A DNA stretch of 64,000 bases from Phyto melanocephala (lineage: Eukaryota; Arthropoda; Insecta; Diptera; Rhinophoridae), in contig OW799236.1 of NCBI GenBank assembly GCA_941918925.1, positions 98,348,562 to 98,412,561 on the forward strand, written 5' to 3'. Below, one piece after another: positions 51,062-62,057 of the stretch (positions within the stretch are counted from its first letter, which is position 1; every line of letters begins with the position of its first letter). The notes below the pieces were generated by a model that saw nothing but the letters and a program-made list of their open reading frames with translations, did not search any database and was not told where the DNA came from. The translations under genes and the position numbers were made by a program.

Positions 51062-52058
51062 TTTTTTTTTTATAAATATTTTAATTAACGTATTTACTTA
51101 ATAATAAATATATTTAAAATACATTTTACATACATATATTCATACCCTGCAGGAAATGTCTATAGTGAAACAGTACTGATTCATTATTTATTCTGTCACC
51201 AGAGGTCGAATTACGGCATTCGAACGTGATCGAAATTTGAAAATTCTTATTAGAATCTCTATACCTAAAGCACAGCGTACTCGATCGTTCGAGTAAAATT
51301 TCGATCGATATCAAATGCCGTAATTCGGCCCCAGTACTACTGAGCAATTATACCCCAGACAATGTTTTTTGTTATAGACTTTTAAAATGTTCTTGTCATT
51401 GAAAATCCACTAGTGACGTTAGAATTTTTGACTATTTAGTTCTTATGGGACCATATGGCAACATTTGAACCAGGTATTCTCTAGTTCATTTTATTAATTC
51501 TAATCAAAATTTTTGGTACTTTTTACCTTATTAATTCAAAATTTTATTTGAAAATGTAAAAGTAAACTACAGTTTATCGTCTAAAATATTTTTGCTGTAA
51601 AATGCATTTTTTCTGTTTGTAATTTAAAGTGTAAAAATATTCTTCAAAGTGGTGACTTGGAGACCCCAGGCTTCCTGCAGGGTTTTTTTAGGAAGACTTA
51701 TTTTTCGAAAACTGCTTGTAATTTTATTTATGCATACATTCCCATTTATTGTCATTATTTCTTTTTGTCTTTATATAATTTTGTTTATTTTGTTGATGTA
51801 ATGTTCTTATTAATAAAATTTACATGTTTAAAAAATGTCGGTATTTTAATTTATTTCTAATTAGCAAAGAATAACATGAAGTCATTAAGAAGGTGTTTAA
51901 CTGATGATAAAATGATTTGGTTTAGGTAAAACATGCACGACATTAACGTTTTATTGATTACAATGTGTTTGTTTTTTTATTATTTATTTATTAAAACTTA
52001 TTGTTTTCACTAATATAATTAACAAAGTTATGAGAATTTACAAATAGTATTACAACAA
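51062..52058. other. UBR7 3' flank and intergenic DNA
   Basis: An AATAAA at 51,103-51,108 is a good polyadenylation signal. 51,200-51,325 contains inverted 'cggaattacggcatt' type motifs ('gtcgaattacggcattcga' / 'tgccgtaattcggcc'), probably a small decayed MITE. Nothing else was recognised. Confidence 0.45.
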
Positions 52059-52304
52059 TTAACATCTTATTAAATTAACAAAGAAACTACAAATATCACA
52101 GTTTAAGGGAAAACCTACTCTAAGATAGGCTGCGCACACTACTACTGTTACAGTTCCTAGCATCGTAACCATACATAGAGCATTTAGTACATTGAGTAGG
52201 GTGTTGATGATGAGTGGTCTTCTCCAGTAAACGGCAATATTACTAAAATATCTAATTTTCAAGATATCCCTCTTCGACAATTGTTGGCGATCGAACTAAT
52301 AATG
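52059..52304 (-). CDS. Possible orphan terminal exon, small membrane protein
   Basis: Following an acceptor-like ATTAG (before 52,304) the frame is open for 81 codons to TAA at 52,059. It begins FDRQQLSKRDILKIRYFSNI and has a hydrophobic stretch (LNVLNALCMVTMLGTVTVVV) that could span a membrane, then CDICSFFVNLIRC. The sequence is less AT-rich than its flanks. There is no suitable ATG at its start, so it would have to be the last exon of a gene with upstream exons I cannot find. I do not recognise the family. It may be spurious. Confidence 0.35.
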
Positions 52305-52504
52305 TGTTGATGTAAAAAATATAACATATAACACACGCATACTATATATATCATGTCTAATAAGTAATTCAATTTAAGTGAAAATAAAGGGTGTTGTTTA
52401 TTGTTTTCTATATATTGTTGTAATTATTATTCGTAGTTAATTTTGGCACCAAATTACAGTTGCAGATTTATTACAATGAATATATTGTAGGGAATTTATA
52501 AAAA

Positions 52505-53312
52505 ACAAGTAACAGTGCTATATTCGGCCGTGCCGAATCTTATATACCCTTCACAACGTGTAGTCATGCAATAACAATTGTTGGTATCACCATTTCATAT
52601 AAAATACGTACAAACATGTAAAAAACATTAAAAAAAAAATTACAAAAAAAATATATTAAACATAAAAAAAATTACAAAAAAAGAAAAAATTAAAAAAAAA
52701 ATAATATATGTTTAATAGTTTTTAAAGCTTAAGGTCTTTTAATAATAAAAAATCTTATTTAAAAAATAACAAATATCAAGACACAAATCCAACAAAAAAC
52801 TAATATATAATAAAATGATGATGCTACACAAAGAAGTAGCGAAATATTGATCAAATAATATAAAACAAAACAAAAAGATTTTTTATTATTAAAAGAACCT
52901 TAAGCTTAAAAAACTATTAAACATATATTATTATAAAAGGTCAAAGAAACCAAGAATTAAAAAAAATAATAAAATATAAATAATATATAAAATAAAATAA
53001 TTTTTTTTTGGCTCAGCTGGAATTCGATACCACGTTTACTTTAACCAGTATTTATGTATGTAGGTTGTTGTTGTAATTGTGAAAAAAAACGAGGTGGTCG
53101 TGGTTTTTTGCTCATATCTCAGAAAGTTATGTTGCTTATAAAAGTTGATTTCAACCAACACACGGACAGACGGTCAGGGCTTCATCGACTCCTCTATTCA
53201 TAAGCATCCAGAAAATGTATACTTTTTGTGGTCGGAAATGAAAATTGTAGAAATTACAAACGGAATGACAAAGCTATATATACCTTTGTGCAGCACAGGT
53301 GAAGGGTATAAA
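52505..53312 (-). mobile_element. Helentron/DINE-1-like element, copy G
   Basis: Hairpin ATTCGGCCGTGCCGAAT near 52,523 and TATACCCTTCACAACG. The other end is 'caggtgaagggtataaaaa' at 53,297-53,313. AT-rich core at 52,630-53,005. It carries the tRNA-like 'ctcagctgg.attcga' segment near 53,013-53,050. Hybrid features of both subfamilies. Confidence 0.75.
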
Positions 53313-54901
53313 AATACAAAAATGTTAGAAGTGTCATTTCAAAAAATATTGACATAATGATATTTAGAGATATTATAAAATATTTGCTAAATTGTGGAAA
53401 TGTTAACCTTCATCGTTGAACAGGTCTTTAAAAAACCTTTAAATTGATGCTAAATTTATCTCCAACAAGAATCCTATTGTTTACAAAAAAAAAATCGGTT
53501 CTTCTAAAATGGGCAGAAAAGGGAAACTTTTTTCAGAGTAGAATAGGGCTTAAGTGTTCACAGCTTACGATCGGTCTTTGTACAGTTAAAATACTTTCTT
53601 GTATGCTAGCTTCCGATTTCAACTTTGCTACCAAGAAAATTGAGTTCGACAAAATTCTGCTTATTTTTTTTAATTCCGTTGGAGTTAAAGCTGTCACAAT
53701 CCTTTTTTTTACTTAGTTTTCCCATACATACATATATAGCTAAAAGCACCTCTTTGTGAAGAAATAGAAAATAAATTTTAATCTCAACGCTTCACTAAAA
53801 ATTTGTTTTTACCCAATTCTACCGAATGTTAGTTAAAAACCAATGAACTTATTGTTTAATGTAAAATTTACCATTAGATATTTATTTGCAAAAACGTTTC
53901 AAATTGTAGAGTAGACGTAATGAAGTAAATAAATTAATATTAATTTTAAATTTTTTTACACACATACATACATACATACGTATACGTTGCTTCTTACTTT
54001 TCAAGGCGAATTCACATCCGGTTATGTTACGAAGCCAGCTGATTGTTTTTTGCTCGTTTTATTTTAAACGGAACAATGTTTGTTTACATTTAAATTAATG
54101 CTTATGTGCGCGTTGGTTAAAAATTGTATAAAGGTGATAAAATTTGTGAAAAAAAGAAAATTGTAAAAATACAAATATTTGTGTAATACGTTGTTGGTAA
54201 ATAAATGAAATACAACTTGTATTATACCTAATTAGAATAAACAACATTTTTTTTGTTTTAAATTCGGAAAATACTAAAAGTCCGTTGTGTTTGTCCTTGT
54301 GGTTTTAATTTGTGAAAGTTGTGATGTTTTAAAAAGTTTTAAAAAGCCCAGTGTGTGATATAAATATAATATATAATAAATATACATATGATAAATTAAA
54401 AATACTTATTTGTTTTAAAAAAAATTCGTGTAAATTTATAGAAAGAAAATTTTATTTAATAGTAAGCAATTTGTTATTTTTTGTGTTTTGTCATTCTCCG
54501 CGCCTTTTTGTGTTTGTTGTTTTTGGGATTGTGTGACCTGATGTTTTATATTCTTTGCTATATTAATTAGCTAAATAAAATACTCTATCCTCTGATACAA
54601 TTTTCATCGTTAAATTTAAAAACCTTTTAAATACCGAAAATGTGTGCGTCTAATCAATTGAACATTGTGTAGAAAACCTTTTATTTATTTAATGTCGGCT
54701 ACAAACTTCTACTAAAAAAAATTTACAATGCTTTTTACTTTAACTATAAAAATTTAATGTAATAATTTTAAATAAAAAAACAAAGGAATTAAAAATATAA
54801 TAAATGACAAGAAAATTGCACAGAAAATATAAACCAAACTAACCAAACTTAAGATCAAGATTGAAATATGTATGTACATGGATAGAGAATGGGCATTCAA
54901 C
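53313..54901. other. Intergenic, AT-rich
   Basis: A TACA/CATA microsatellite lies near 53,961-53,985 and a 'caaggcgaattcacatccgg' repeat fragment at 54,003 (relatives at 6,468 and 43,333). I found no exon. It could hold 5' exons of the orphan at 52,059, but none were identifiable. Confidence 0.4.
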
Positions 54902-55306
54902 ATCCCAGCAAAAAAAATTGGAAGTAGTGCAAAGCGAATTACATTTACAAGACTTCTAAATCAATTGTGTAAAAGCATTAATTCTAAATGACTTCTTAAC
55001 TGCAAAATAATTTGTCATAAATGATGTGCTTAAAAATGAATGCAACATCATGCAAAGTATCTCAAAGAATTCATGTAAACAAACAAATTTAACACATGAA
55101 ATATCCGATACTTGTCACCAAATATGCATGAGTTCCATGCAATTATTAGAATGGAGTGCAGTTCATTAAAATATTCATGTAAACACATGATCGCCAATGA
55201 CACGCTAATGTTAAAATCACTAGTGTTTTCACCTTAATTAAAGTACTTCATCATCAGTTGAACCCCTGAAAAATCACTTCTTTGTCATAGATTTTTTTGC
55301 TGGGAT
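54902..55306. mobile_element. 405-bp MITE with ATCCCAGCAAAAAAA ends
   Basis: ATCCCAGCAAAAAAA begins at 54,902 and its exact reverse complement ends at 55,306. Interior has several 'catg.aaacacatga' style motifs and no ORF. Target duplication is not evident. Confidence 0.7.
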
Positions 55307-55389
55307 AAAGCAAGTCAAGTCAATGCCAAAACAATAATTTATTTGAAGCAAAAAATAAAGTAAGTTAATAAATATTCAGAATTAAATAC

Positions 55390-56010
55390 TATTTTCAGAC
55401 AGCTCGCGAAAAAGTTTTTTCCTAAAGGAATCAATATTAACATCGAACGTCCTTAAAGTGTCCGATAACCTGTTATAAGTTCGTGTCACTCTCACATATA
55501 AAGATCGTTGCAAAAATGAGGTCAATCTTGATATGATCAACTGTCTTTTTCTATTAGATCTACAAAACTTAAAAAAACTGAGCTAAATAATTAGGTATCC
55601 GCAACTTATATAACTTATAAAAGTGTAAAATATTCCTAAAATTTATAAGTTCCATAAAAGAAAATCCTAAAAACTTTAAAACAAACGATAATATATGCTG
55701 ACCAAATCTGACAGAGTACAGGAACCTAACCACCCTATTAAAATCTAACCTTAGTCTCTTTATAACATATCCAAAGGTACCTGTGTACACTTCTAAGCCA
55801 TACAAAAATATCGGCATTTTAAGAGCATGAACAACTTGTTTTTTTGTATTAAATGGCAGCGATAAGTTTAAACTGTATAACTTACGTAAAGTTAATTCTA
55901 GATAAAACAAAATTGATATGTCAAAAATAACACCAAAGCATTTAATTTTATAAACAAATTCTATCGAACTACCATCCTTTTTACATAAATCTAGTTTTAT
56001 TTTAAACTAA
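55390..56010 (-). pseudogene. Jockey-like LINE reverse transcriptase C-terminal fragment
   Basis: The minus strand reads IEFVYKIKCFGVIFDIS, then the 55,910-55,569 frame (KMPIFLYGLEVYTGTFG, LRLDFNRVVRFLYSVRF). After a stop at 55,569 comes KRQLIISRLTSFLQRSLYVR and RLSDTLRTFDVNIDSFRKKL, ending near 55,395. This is the usual thumb and C-terminal tail of Jockey-type ORF2. It is 5'-truncated and has no clear poly(A). Confidence 0.75.
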
Positions 56011-56645
56011 AACCATTCACTATCTTTTACGAGGCTTATAAAAAAGAAAATATAATCATTTACTATTTATATTTTTACTTCATTTAGAGCAAATAATTTT
56101 TTAAATAATAAATGTTTCTATTGTAAATACATAATTGCATTAAAAGCTGATAGATGCAAACATTAATACGGCAACTTAGCTGTATACAGAGCCATATATA
56201 CCGATCTAAAGTATTAACTGAATATTCAAATTTGCATTTGTATTTGCAAATATCGGCAAATATTCGCTAATATTTAAAAATTGATATTTACCACAGAATA
56301 TGTTAATAGTCTGTGATATTTACATAATTAGTATGTATGTAGCATGGTGTAATTACATAAAGGTGATAGCGTAAAGGAGAGCAATTTTTGTCTCTCTTTT
56401 TTTATGTATGGAGTTTGACAATTTCTGAAGTTGAAATAATTTTTTTAAGTATGTATTTTGACATTCTCCAGAACACAAAAAAATAGTCAGCTGGGCTTGC
56501 ACCGCCACCTTGTATAAGTGTACCCTGATATGTAGATTAAAACTGCATCAAAAAATATTTCAGAGTTGCCAGATAATAATATTTATAATTTTTTAACTTC
56601 TTTATATGGTTACCGCACATAACTTATTTTGATAAATTGTTTTAT
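56011..56645. other. Intergenic, AT-rich, no recognised feature
   Basis: Contains a short 'aaatatcggcaaatattcgctaatattt' semi-repeat near 56,248-56,275. No gene was seen. Confidence 0.4.
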
Positions 56646-57370
56646 TTTTATACCCTTCACACAGTTTGTCATTCCGTGTGAAATTTCTACAATTTTCATT
56701 TCCGACCCCATAAAGTATATATTTTCTGAAAGCTTATGAATAGGCGAGTCGATAAAGCTCTGTCAGTCTGTCCGTGTGTATGTTGAAATCAACTTTTTGA
56801 AGTCCCCCGACATCGGTTAGACCCAGGTGAGGTATTAAAATATCAGAAATATTCGGGAGTAGATCGGTATTGAAAATCAGAAACAACGGTAAATAAACAA
56901 CTGAGATATGAGCAAAAACCCACGACCACCTCGATTTTTTTTTCACAAAAACAACATTACAACAACAACATACATACATACAAACGTGTATACTGGTTAG
57001 AGAAAACGTGGGATCGAATCCCAGCTGAACCAAAAAAATTTTTTTTTATCTTTTTTATATATTTTTTTTAAACTTTTTTTATTGTTTTTTTATTTTTTAT
57101 TTAATATATTATATGTATTTAAATTATTTTTTAAAAATTTTTTTTAATTTTTTTTTTAATGTTTTTTAAATTTTTTTTTTAAATTTTTTTTTATTTATTT
57201 TTTTGTTTTTTAACCTACATACGTAAATTTATAATTTTACAATGGGATGTTTTTATATATGTATTTCATATGGGATGAATGGTGATACAAACTACTGTTA
57301 TTGCATGACTACACGTTGTGAAGGGTATATAAGATTCGGCACGGCCGAATATATCGCTCTTACTTGTTTT
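56646..57370 (+). mobile_element. Helentron/DINE-1-like element, copy H (AT-rich-core subfamily)
   Basis: 5' TTTTTATACCCTTCACACAG at 56,645. 3' GTGAAGGGTATATAAG, hairpin ATTCGGCACGGCCGAAT near 57,333-57,349, ATATCGCTCTTACTTGTTTT. It is the best-preserved member, with all landmarks. It contains a tRNA-like B-box segment at about 56,990-57,030 and a T-rich core (57,035-57,215). Confidence 0.85.
56990..57030 (+). other. tRNA-like segment inside the Helentron-like family
   Basis: 'ctggttagag' followed by GTGGGATCGAATCCCAGCTG resembles a tRNA D-loop end and T-arm: TGGGA/TCCCA pairs around TCGAA, and GGATCGAATCC is one base from the pol III B box. The anticodon arm is missing. The same segment occurs inverted in copy A (1,462-1,500) and copy G (53,013-53,050), so it belongs to the subfamily and is not a tRNA gene. 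Confidence 0.5.
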
Positions 57371-58003
57371 AATTAAAAATTAATTATGTACATGACATTG
57401 AAATTAAAGAAAAAGCCTAAAAAAGCTAAATGCAATAAAAAATTTGATTTAAAAAAAGCAATATTTTAAATTATATTTTTTGTTTAAGGCAATAATTAAA
57501 TTGTTTTAAATGACAAGTTATTTGTTTTTAACTATATTTTACCCTTTTTATATTTTACCTGTTTTTCTTTTCTTATTTACAAAACATTTTTATAATTTTT
57601 TTTTGTGCTTGAAATTTTGTTTTCTGCGTTTCCGTACTTTTGTACATTTTTGAGAGAGTAGTTCTTGTTTATTCTCATTTTACGGAATTTTACCCAAAAA
57701 GTAAAGAAACAGACCTATTGTGAAGCAATTTCAATTTTATTGTCTTCGTAGGTACTCATATCTACATATGTATGTAATTTAACATTATTTAATTTAAAAT
57801 AATAATATTGATTCTTATGTAAAATATCAAAAATTGAGATTCTTTCTTTATTAGCTTTGTATATAAAATTCAAACCCTAAATTAACGTACTTATATCACC
57901 TTTTTGGATACACAGGTAAGTCGCATATTTTCTATGTAAAAAGATATTGATTCTATTTATTGTTGATTCTGTGGCCCTATTGTTTAACTTCTCCAATGGA
58001 TCT
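57371..58003. other. Downstream flank of the dorsal-like gene
   Basis: AT-rich sequence that should include the dorsal-like 3' UTR (minus strand). No other feature was recognised. Confidence 0.4.
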
Positions 58004-58869
58004 TTAAGTTGATATTGAAAGATTTGACATTCTTAGTTCGTCGGAATTTTGTAGTGGTACAAGATCATCTAATTGCGATAGATTTAGGAGCGACGAATCG
58101 GCCGTAATATTAGAATCTTGCTGCAATTGATTAAATATAATATTGTTGCTCGATCCGAGTACAGTTTGCGGCTGTTGTAGGTTGTTCGTTATGTTCATTG
58201 ATTGGAATTGTATGCTGGTGTTGTTGCTTGTATCGCTATTGGGATTTTCATTGGCATAAATGGGTGTAAAGCTTCCACCACTAGTACGATTTACAAAACT
58301 ATTTGAGGCTGTAAACTGTGCCTGTTGTTCGGGACTTATGTTAAAGTTGCTGTTGCCATCATTATTATTTACATTTTCATAGAATGTATTTGTTGCTGTC
58401 AACATGTTGTTGCCGTTATTTGTGTACTCATTATTTACAGCACCTTGAGTTTGATTGCAGGTAAGACTTGTGGACAAACTAAAGTTATTTGTTAAATTCT
58501 GATACTGTTCCTGATTTATTTGACTTTGATTGTAAACGTTTGCCATCTGCGATTGGCTTTCGGCACTGGAGTTTCTTATTAAGCCAGGCGATGGTGTGGA
58601 CATATTTCTATTCATCATTGGTGATGCTGGTTGAGGTGACGGTGATGTTTGAAATGTATTTCTGTACGATCCACCATAATAATTCGGTGACAAAACTGTA
58701 GTAGAAAACACAAAAATTATAAATAAAATATTAATCTTGATGGGTATTTAAGAAAATAACGGTAAAAACATACATGGTTCAGCTTTCACCTCAGGAATAT
58801 TGGTGGCGTTTGATAATGGTGATTTCATATCCGGCTGAATGTTCCACATCAACGAAATGTCCATGTTTG
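58004..58869 (-). CDS. dl: dorsal-like NF-kB/Rel transcription factor, last two exons
   Basis: Dorsal is the Rel-family factor of the Toll pathway, for dorsoventral patterning and immunity. Exons 58,869-58,774 and 58,695-58,004 (stop TAA 58,006-58,004) join at T|TT. The first encodes MDISLMWNIQPDMKSPLSN and IPEVKAEP. The second encodes a Ser/Pro then Asn/Gln-rich low-complexity activation region (TSPSPQPASPMMNRN, many N and Q runs) and ends LRMSNLSIST, which matches the very C-terminus of Drosophila Dorsal as I recall it. The layout W-N-Q-P..KxEP..SPSPQP also matches. The Rel homology domain is not in the window, so it must lie right of 64,000 across an intron of more than 5 kb. Dif or another Rel paralog is the main alternative. 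Confidence 0.75.
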
Positions 58870-59806
58870 CTGTCAAGAAAATAATTGTATATATTTATAA
58901 ATTAATTATATATAATTTAAAATGACTTAAATATTTTAGTAGTGAAGCTTTAAAACATTTAACAGCAACATACTAACTCCAAATGGCGTGTTTAATGTAT
59001 GATGCAAAATAATTCATAGTAAAGTTAACAAAAACCACTACACAATCTGCCGTATTAAAGAAAATAGTTTATAGGCTTATTTGACAAATTTCTGTACAAC
59101 ATCTGTCAAATGTGGCTTTAATAAACCTAAAATATTTTTTATGAATACGGCAGAATATTATTAAATATTTTACTGTTAATACGAGTATTATTGTCATTTT
59201 GTCCTACACCCATAGAATTATTAGTATTTTATAAAGCAAGACAAATTTATTCATCATTTAGTCTTGTTATGTCAGCTGATTATCTTTTTCTTCAACTTTT
59301 TTAAACTTCAGCTATCTCTCTTTATTTTAAATGTCAAACTTTATATATAAAAACATAAAAATAATTTCCCTCCGAACTGCAATTATCTGATGAAAAAACA
59401 TGCTAGGGTACATAACTAAGTACATATGTTTCTAATCAATTGCAAAATTCTTTGAACTTTAAAGCTAATATTCATAAAAAATGGAAAATATCTTAAGAAA
59501 GTTGTGAATGAAAAATTTTCCCAGTCGCCCTCCGCATCAGCTACTACTACTACTACTACTTACTTTCGCTTGCAAGTTTTCGCTGGTAAAATGTATACCT
59601 TATATAAAAATTGTTGAGAGTAAGTTTGATCAATTCCGTTTTACTCTCTCGTTCAAAGTATTTGCTGGGAAAGTAAATGAACACACCTAATGTTCCATTT
59701 TTATGTTTCGATTTAAAGGTTTAATCAAATTTAAGATATGTATATGAATTCTTTCTGTACCAAATTATGTATGTAAAACATACAAATTTTAAAAAAATGT
59801 CATGGT
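58870..59806. other. Dorsal-like gene intron with a MITE fragment
   Basis: 59,240-59,405 is a copy of the MITE family seen at 59,807 ('agtcttgttatgtcagctgat' ... 'ctgcaattatctgatga'). A short (CTA)n run lies at 59,541-59,560. No exon of the Rel domain was found on the minus strand. Confidence 0.5.
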
Positions 59807-59830
59807 AAGGCATATTTATTTATCAAGTAG

Positions 59831-60435
59831 TTTTTTTTTGTATATTAAAATTTAATGGCAGAGGTACATAACCAAAAAGCCAGGGTATTCACGTTGGCTC
59901 CTTCTCCGTTGAACGACCTATACCTCTGTATAGGAAGACGGAGACATTAAAACAATAAATAAAATTGAGTTATATGGTTCTCCTCCAGTTACAAATGTTA
60001 ATTCAGGCGCCGCAAGTGGATCTATACCTCTGTATAGGAAGTCGGAGACACTCGAACAATAAATAAAAATTGAGTTTAATGGTTCTCCTCCAGTTACAAA
60101 TGGTCGGACCAGGTACCGCAAGCCGACCTATACCATTGTATAGGAAGTCGGAGACATCTGAACAATAATTACTGCTGAGTTTTATGGAACTCCTTCAGTC
60201 ACATGTAAATTGAGTTTATTTGGTACTCTTCCAATTAAAATGAAAGCACGCGTTTAACTGTAGAATAGTCTGGAAACTGTATCCAAAGCACATTTACGCG
60301 ACGCCACACAGTTAACCACGCGAGAGTGAGACGCAAAACTCTCGAAGTCATATAAAAAGGGACAACCTGATTGCCATTAAACGATAATGCCAAAACCGCG
60401 CTAGCTCTTGACCCGACCAGAGCTGAATCACGACG
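59831..60435 (-). mobile_element. 605-bp retroposon with 12-bp target duplication and internal repeats
   Basis: Flanked by direct repeats TTTATCAAGTAG at 59,819-59,830 and 60,436-60,447. On the minus strand it ends in an A-rich tail (the T run at 59,831), as expected from target-primed reverse transcription. The 5' part (60,435-60,250) is GC-richer, with 'gctctggtcgggtc', 'tcaagagctagcgc' and 'ggcgtcgcg'. The middle has three ~105-bp tandem units. A frame across the units repeats FVTGGEP and SDFLYRGI-like segments. No RT is encoded, so it is a SINE-like or truncated LINE element. Family unknown. Confidence 0.75.
59918..60240. repeat. Three ~105-bp tandem units with short hairpins
   Basis: Unit starts near 59,919, 60,024 and 60,128. 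Each starts CTATACC(T/A)(C/T)TGTATAGG, a perfect or near-perfect hairpin, followed by 'aag.cggagaca', 'acaataa' and 'tggttctcctccagttacaaatg' (interrupted in the third unit). Confidence 0.8.
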
Positions 60436-60631
60436 TTTATCAAGTAGTCTTGATTCGTCAGCTGATTATTTTTTTCTTCACTTATTTTAATTTCAGCTGC
60501 CAAAGTCTATAGATACAAAATAATTTTCTCTCCTCTCTCATCTATTTTCAATGTCAAACTTTATATATATAAAAAATATAAGCAAACAAATTCTCTCCTA
60601 ACTGCAATTACCTGATGAATTAATATGCCTT

Positions 60632-61171
60632 GACTTCATATATAAAAAATATAAACAAAACATTATTCTTCGAATTGCGGTTACCTGATAATAAATATGC
60701 CTTAAGTTATGGTTGCGATATGTTAGACATTTTCGTAGTTATATACATTGAATCAAACATCAAAATATGTCTCACAGTCACAATTAAAAATAATATAGTA
60801 ATAAAATTTAAAGCATATACATATGTACATACAATCAAATACAAAAAAAAAATAATAACTAAATTCGTAAATGTAAAAAAATTAACAATGAATAAACATT
60901 TTACATAATAAATAGTAATACATAAGTATGTATGAATACGACATGCAACGATAAATTACGAACGACAGATAATTAAATACATATTTTAAAATTCAATCAC
61001 CTCGTTTACGTTTTCTGATGCATTGATGAATTTTTAAAATTATTATTGATGTAACTCCATGTCTCCATTAGCCATCGATTTGTTTTTTCACACAAGAATA
61101 CAACATCGGAAAAACAACTATCAAAAATTTGTTTATGTACTTTTTATTTTATTAAAAATACCTTTTAACCT
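60632..61171. other. Dorsal-like gene intron, AT-rich
   Basis: A further arm 'tgcggttacctgataataaatatgcctt' at 60,676-60,705 belongs to the same MITE family. Nothing else was recognised. Confidence 0.45.
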
Positions 61172-61418
61172 GTAGTACGCGAAATTTAAAAAGCCACATA
61201 CGTATGTGGCTGTGACATAATTTTGACATCATCATAAAGCATAAAATTATTCGCTGCGGCCAATTGTGTTTCATGTGCATTTTTGGACTAAAATACATTT
61301 CGTGTAATATCAAAATCTTACCGCATGCAGTCAATACGACTATTTTAATAAAGTGCTGAACATTTTAGTGAGAACAGACCCACATGTGCATGTGGTTTTT
61401 TACATTTCGTGTACTAAA
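61172..61418. mobile_element. ~247-bp MITE whose ~40-bp TIRs each contain a palindrome
   Basis: The left arm 'gtagtacgcgaaatttaaaaa' then the 20-bp palindrome AGCCACATACGTATGTGGCT (61,192-61,211). The right arm, inverted, has 'tagtacacgaaatgtaaaaaa' and CCACATGCACATGTGG. So each arm can form its own hairpin, and the two arms can pair with each other. Confidence 0.7.
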
Positions 61419-62057
61419 GACTTTTGATGTCAGACATTAGTGTGCGAACTCTGTTTTAATAAGAGCAAAATAACAACAAGATTTTTCCACACGAAACAAA
61501 TTTATGTCAGTACAACATATTGTTCGTTGTTCAAACAAATCGATGGTTTCTGAAGACGCTATGTAAAGGTTCAATCCTAAACTATTTTTTTGAATAAATA
61601 AATAAATAAATAAACATTTTTTAATTTTCTTCAAAGAGAATAGCAAGAGTTCATTTAACAAATTCAGTTTTGTTTAATAATCATTTAACATTTATTTAAA
61701 CTTTTAGTAATCAATAAAAAGGATTTAATAACATTTGTTAATCTTAAAATTAAACGTGTTTGTTGGTCCATTATAATTTTTATATTCTACAATTATTAAA
61801 ATAGTTCACACTTATAACAATAATTATTGTGATCAAAATTATATATTTTGTCATTTAAAAAACAAAACAATAAGTTTTTATTAAAAACCAGCATAAATTA
61901 AATCCTGGTTCATATTGTGTTGTTATAAAGAGCCAATAATTTTTAATTTTCTAATAAAGTTGCGTTAATAAAATATTAAAAAACGCCAAACAATTTTTAA
62001 TTAATTTTTTTGGTTGAAATCACATTGTTATAAAGCATAAATGTAACATTAACAAAA
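61419..62057. other. Dorsal-like gene intron, AT-rich, no recognised feature
   Basis: Includes a short (AAAT)n run near 61,596-61,615. No exon was seen. Confidence 0.45.

Larger units (their letters stand above)
59807..60631. mobile_element. MITE with AAGGCATATT ends, split by a retroposon
   Basis: The left arm AAGGCATATTTATTTATCAA and right arm ending ATTAATATGCCTT are inverted. The interior matches 59,265-59,405 and 41,835-41,985. The retroposon at 59,831-60,435 sits just inside the left arm. Confidence 0.65.

Noticed and set aside
56990..57030. tRNA gene
   Set aside because: Only a T-arm-like piece is present, with no anticodon arm or acceptor stem, and it is shared by several repeat copies.
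60250..60435. Solo LTR with TATA box (TATAAAAAGG)
   Set aside because: The 12-bp target duplication and A-rich 3' end on the minus strand fit a target-primed retroposon. LTR elements make 4-6-bp duplications and TG...CA ends, which I did not see.
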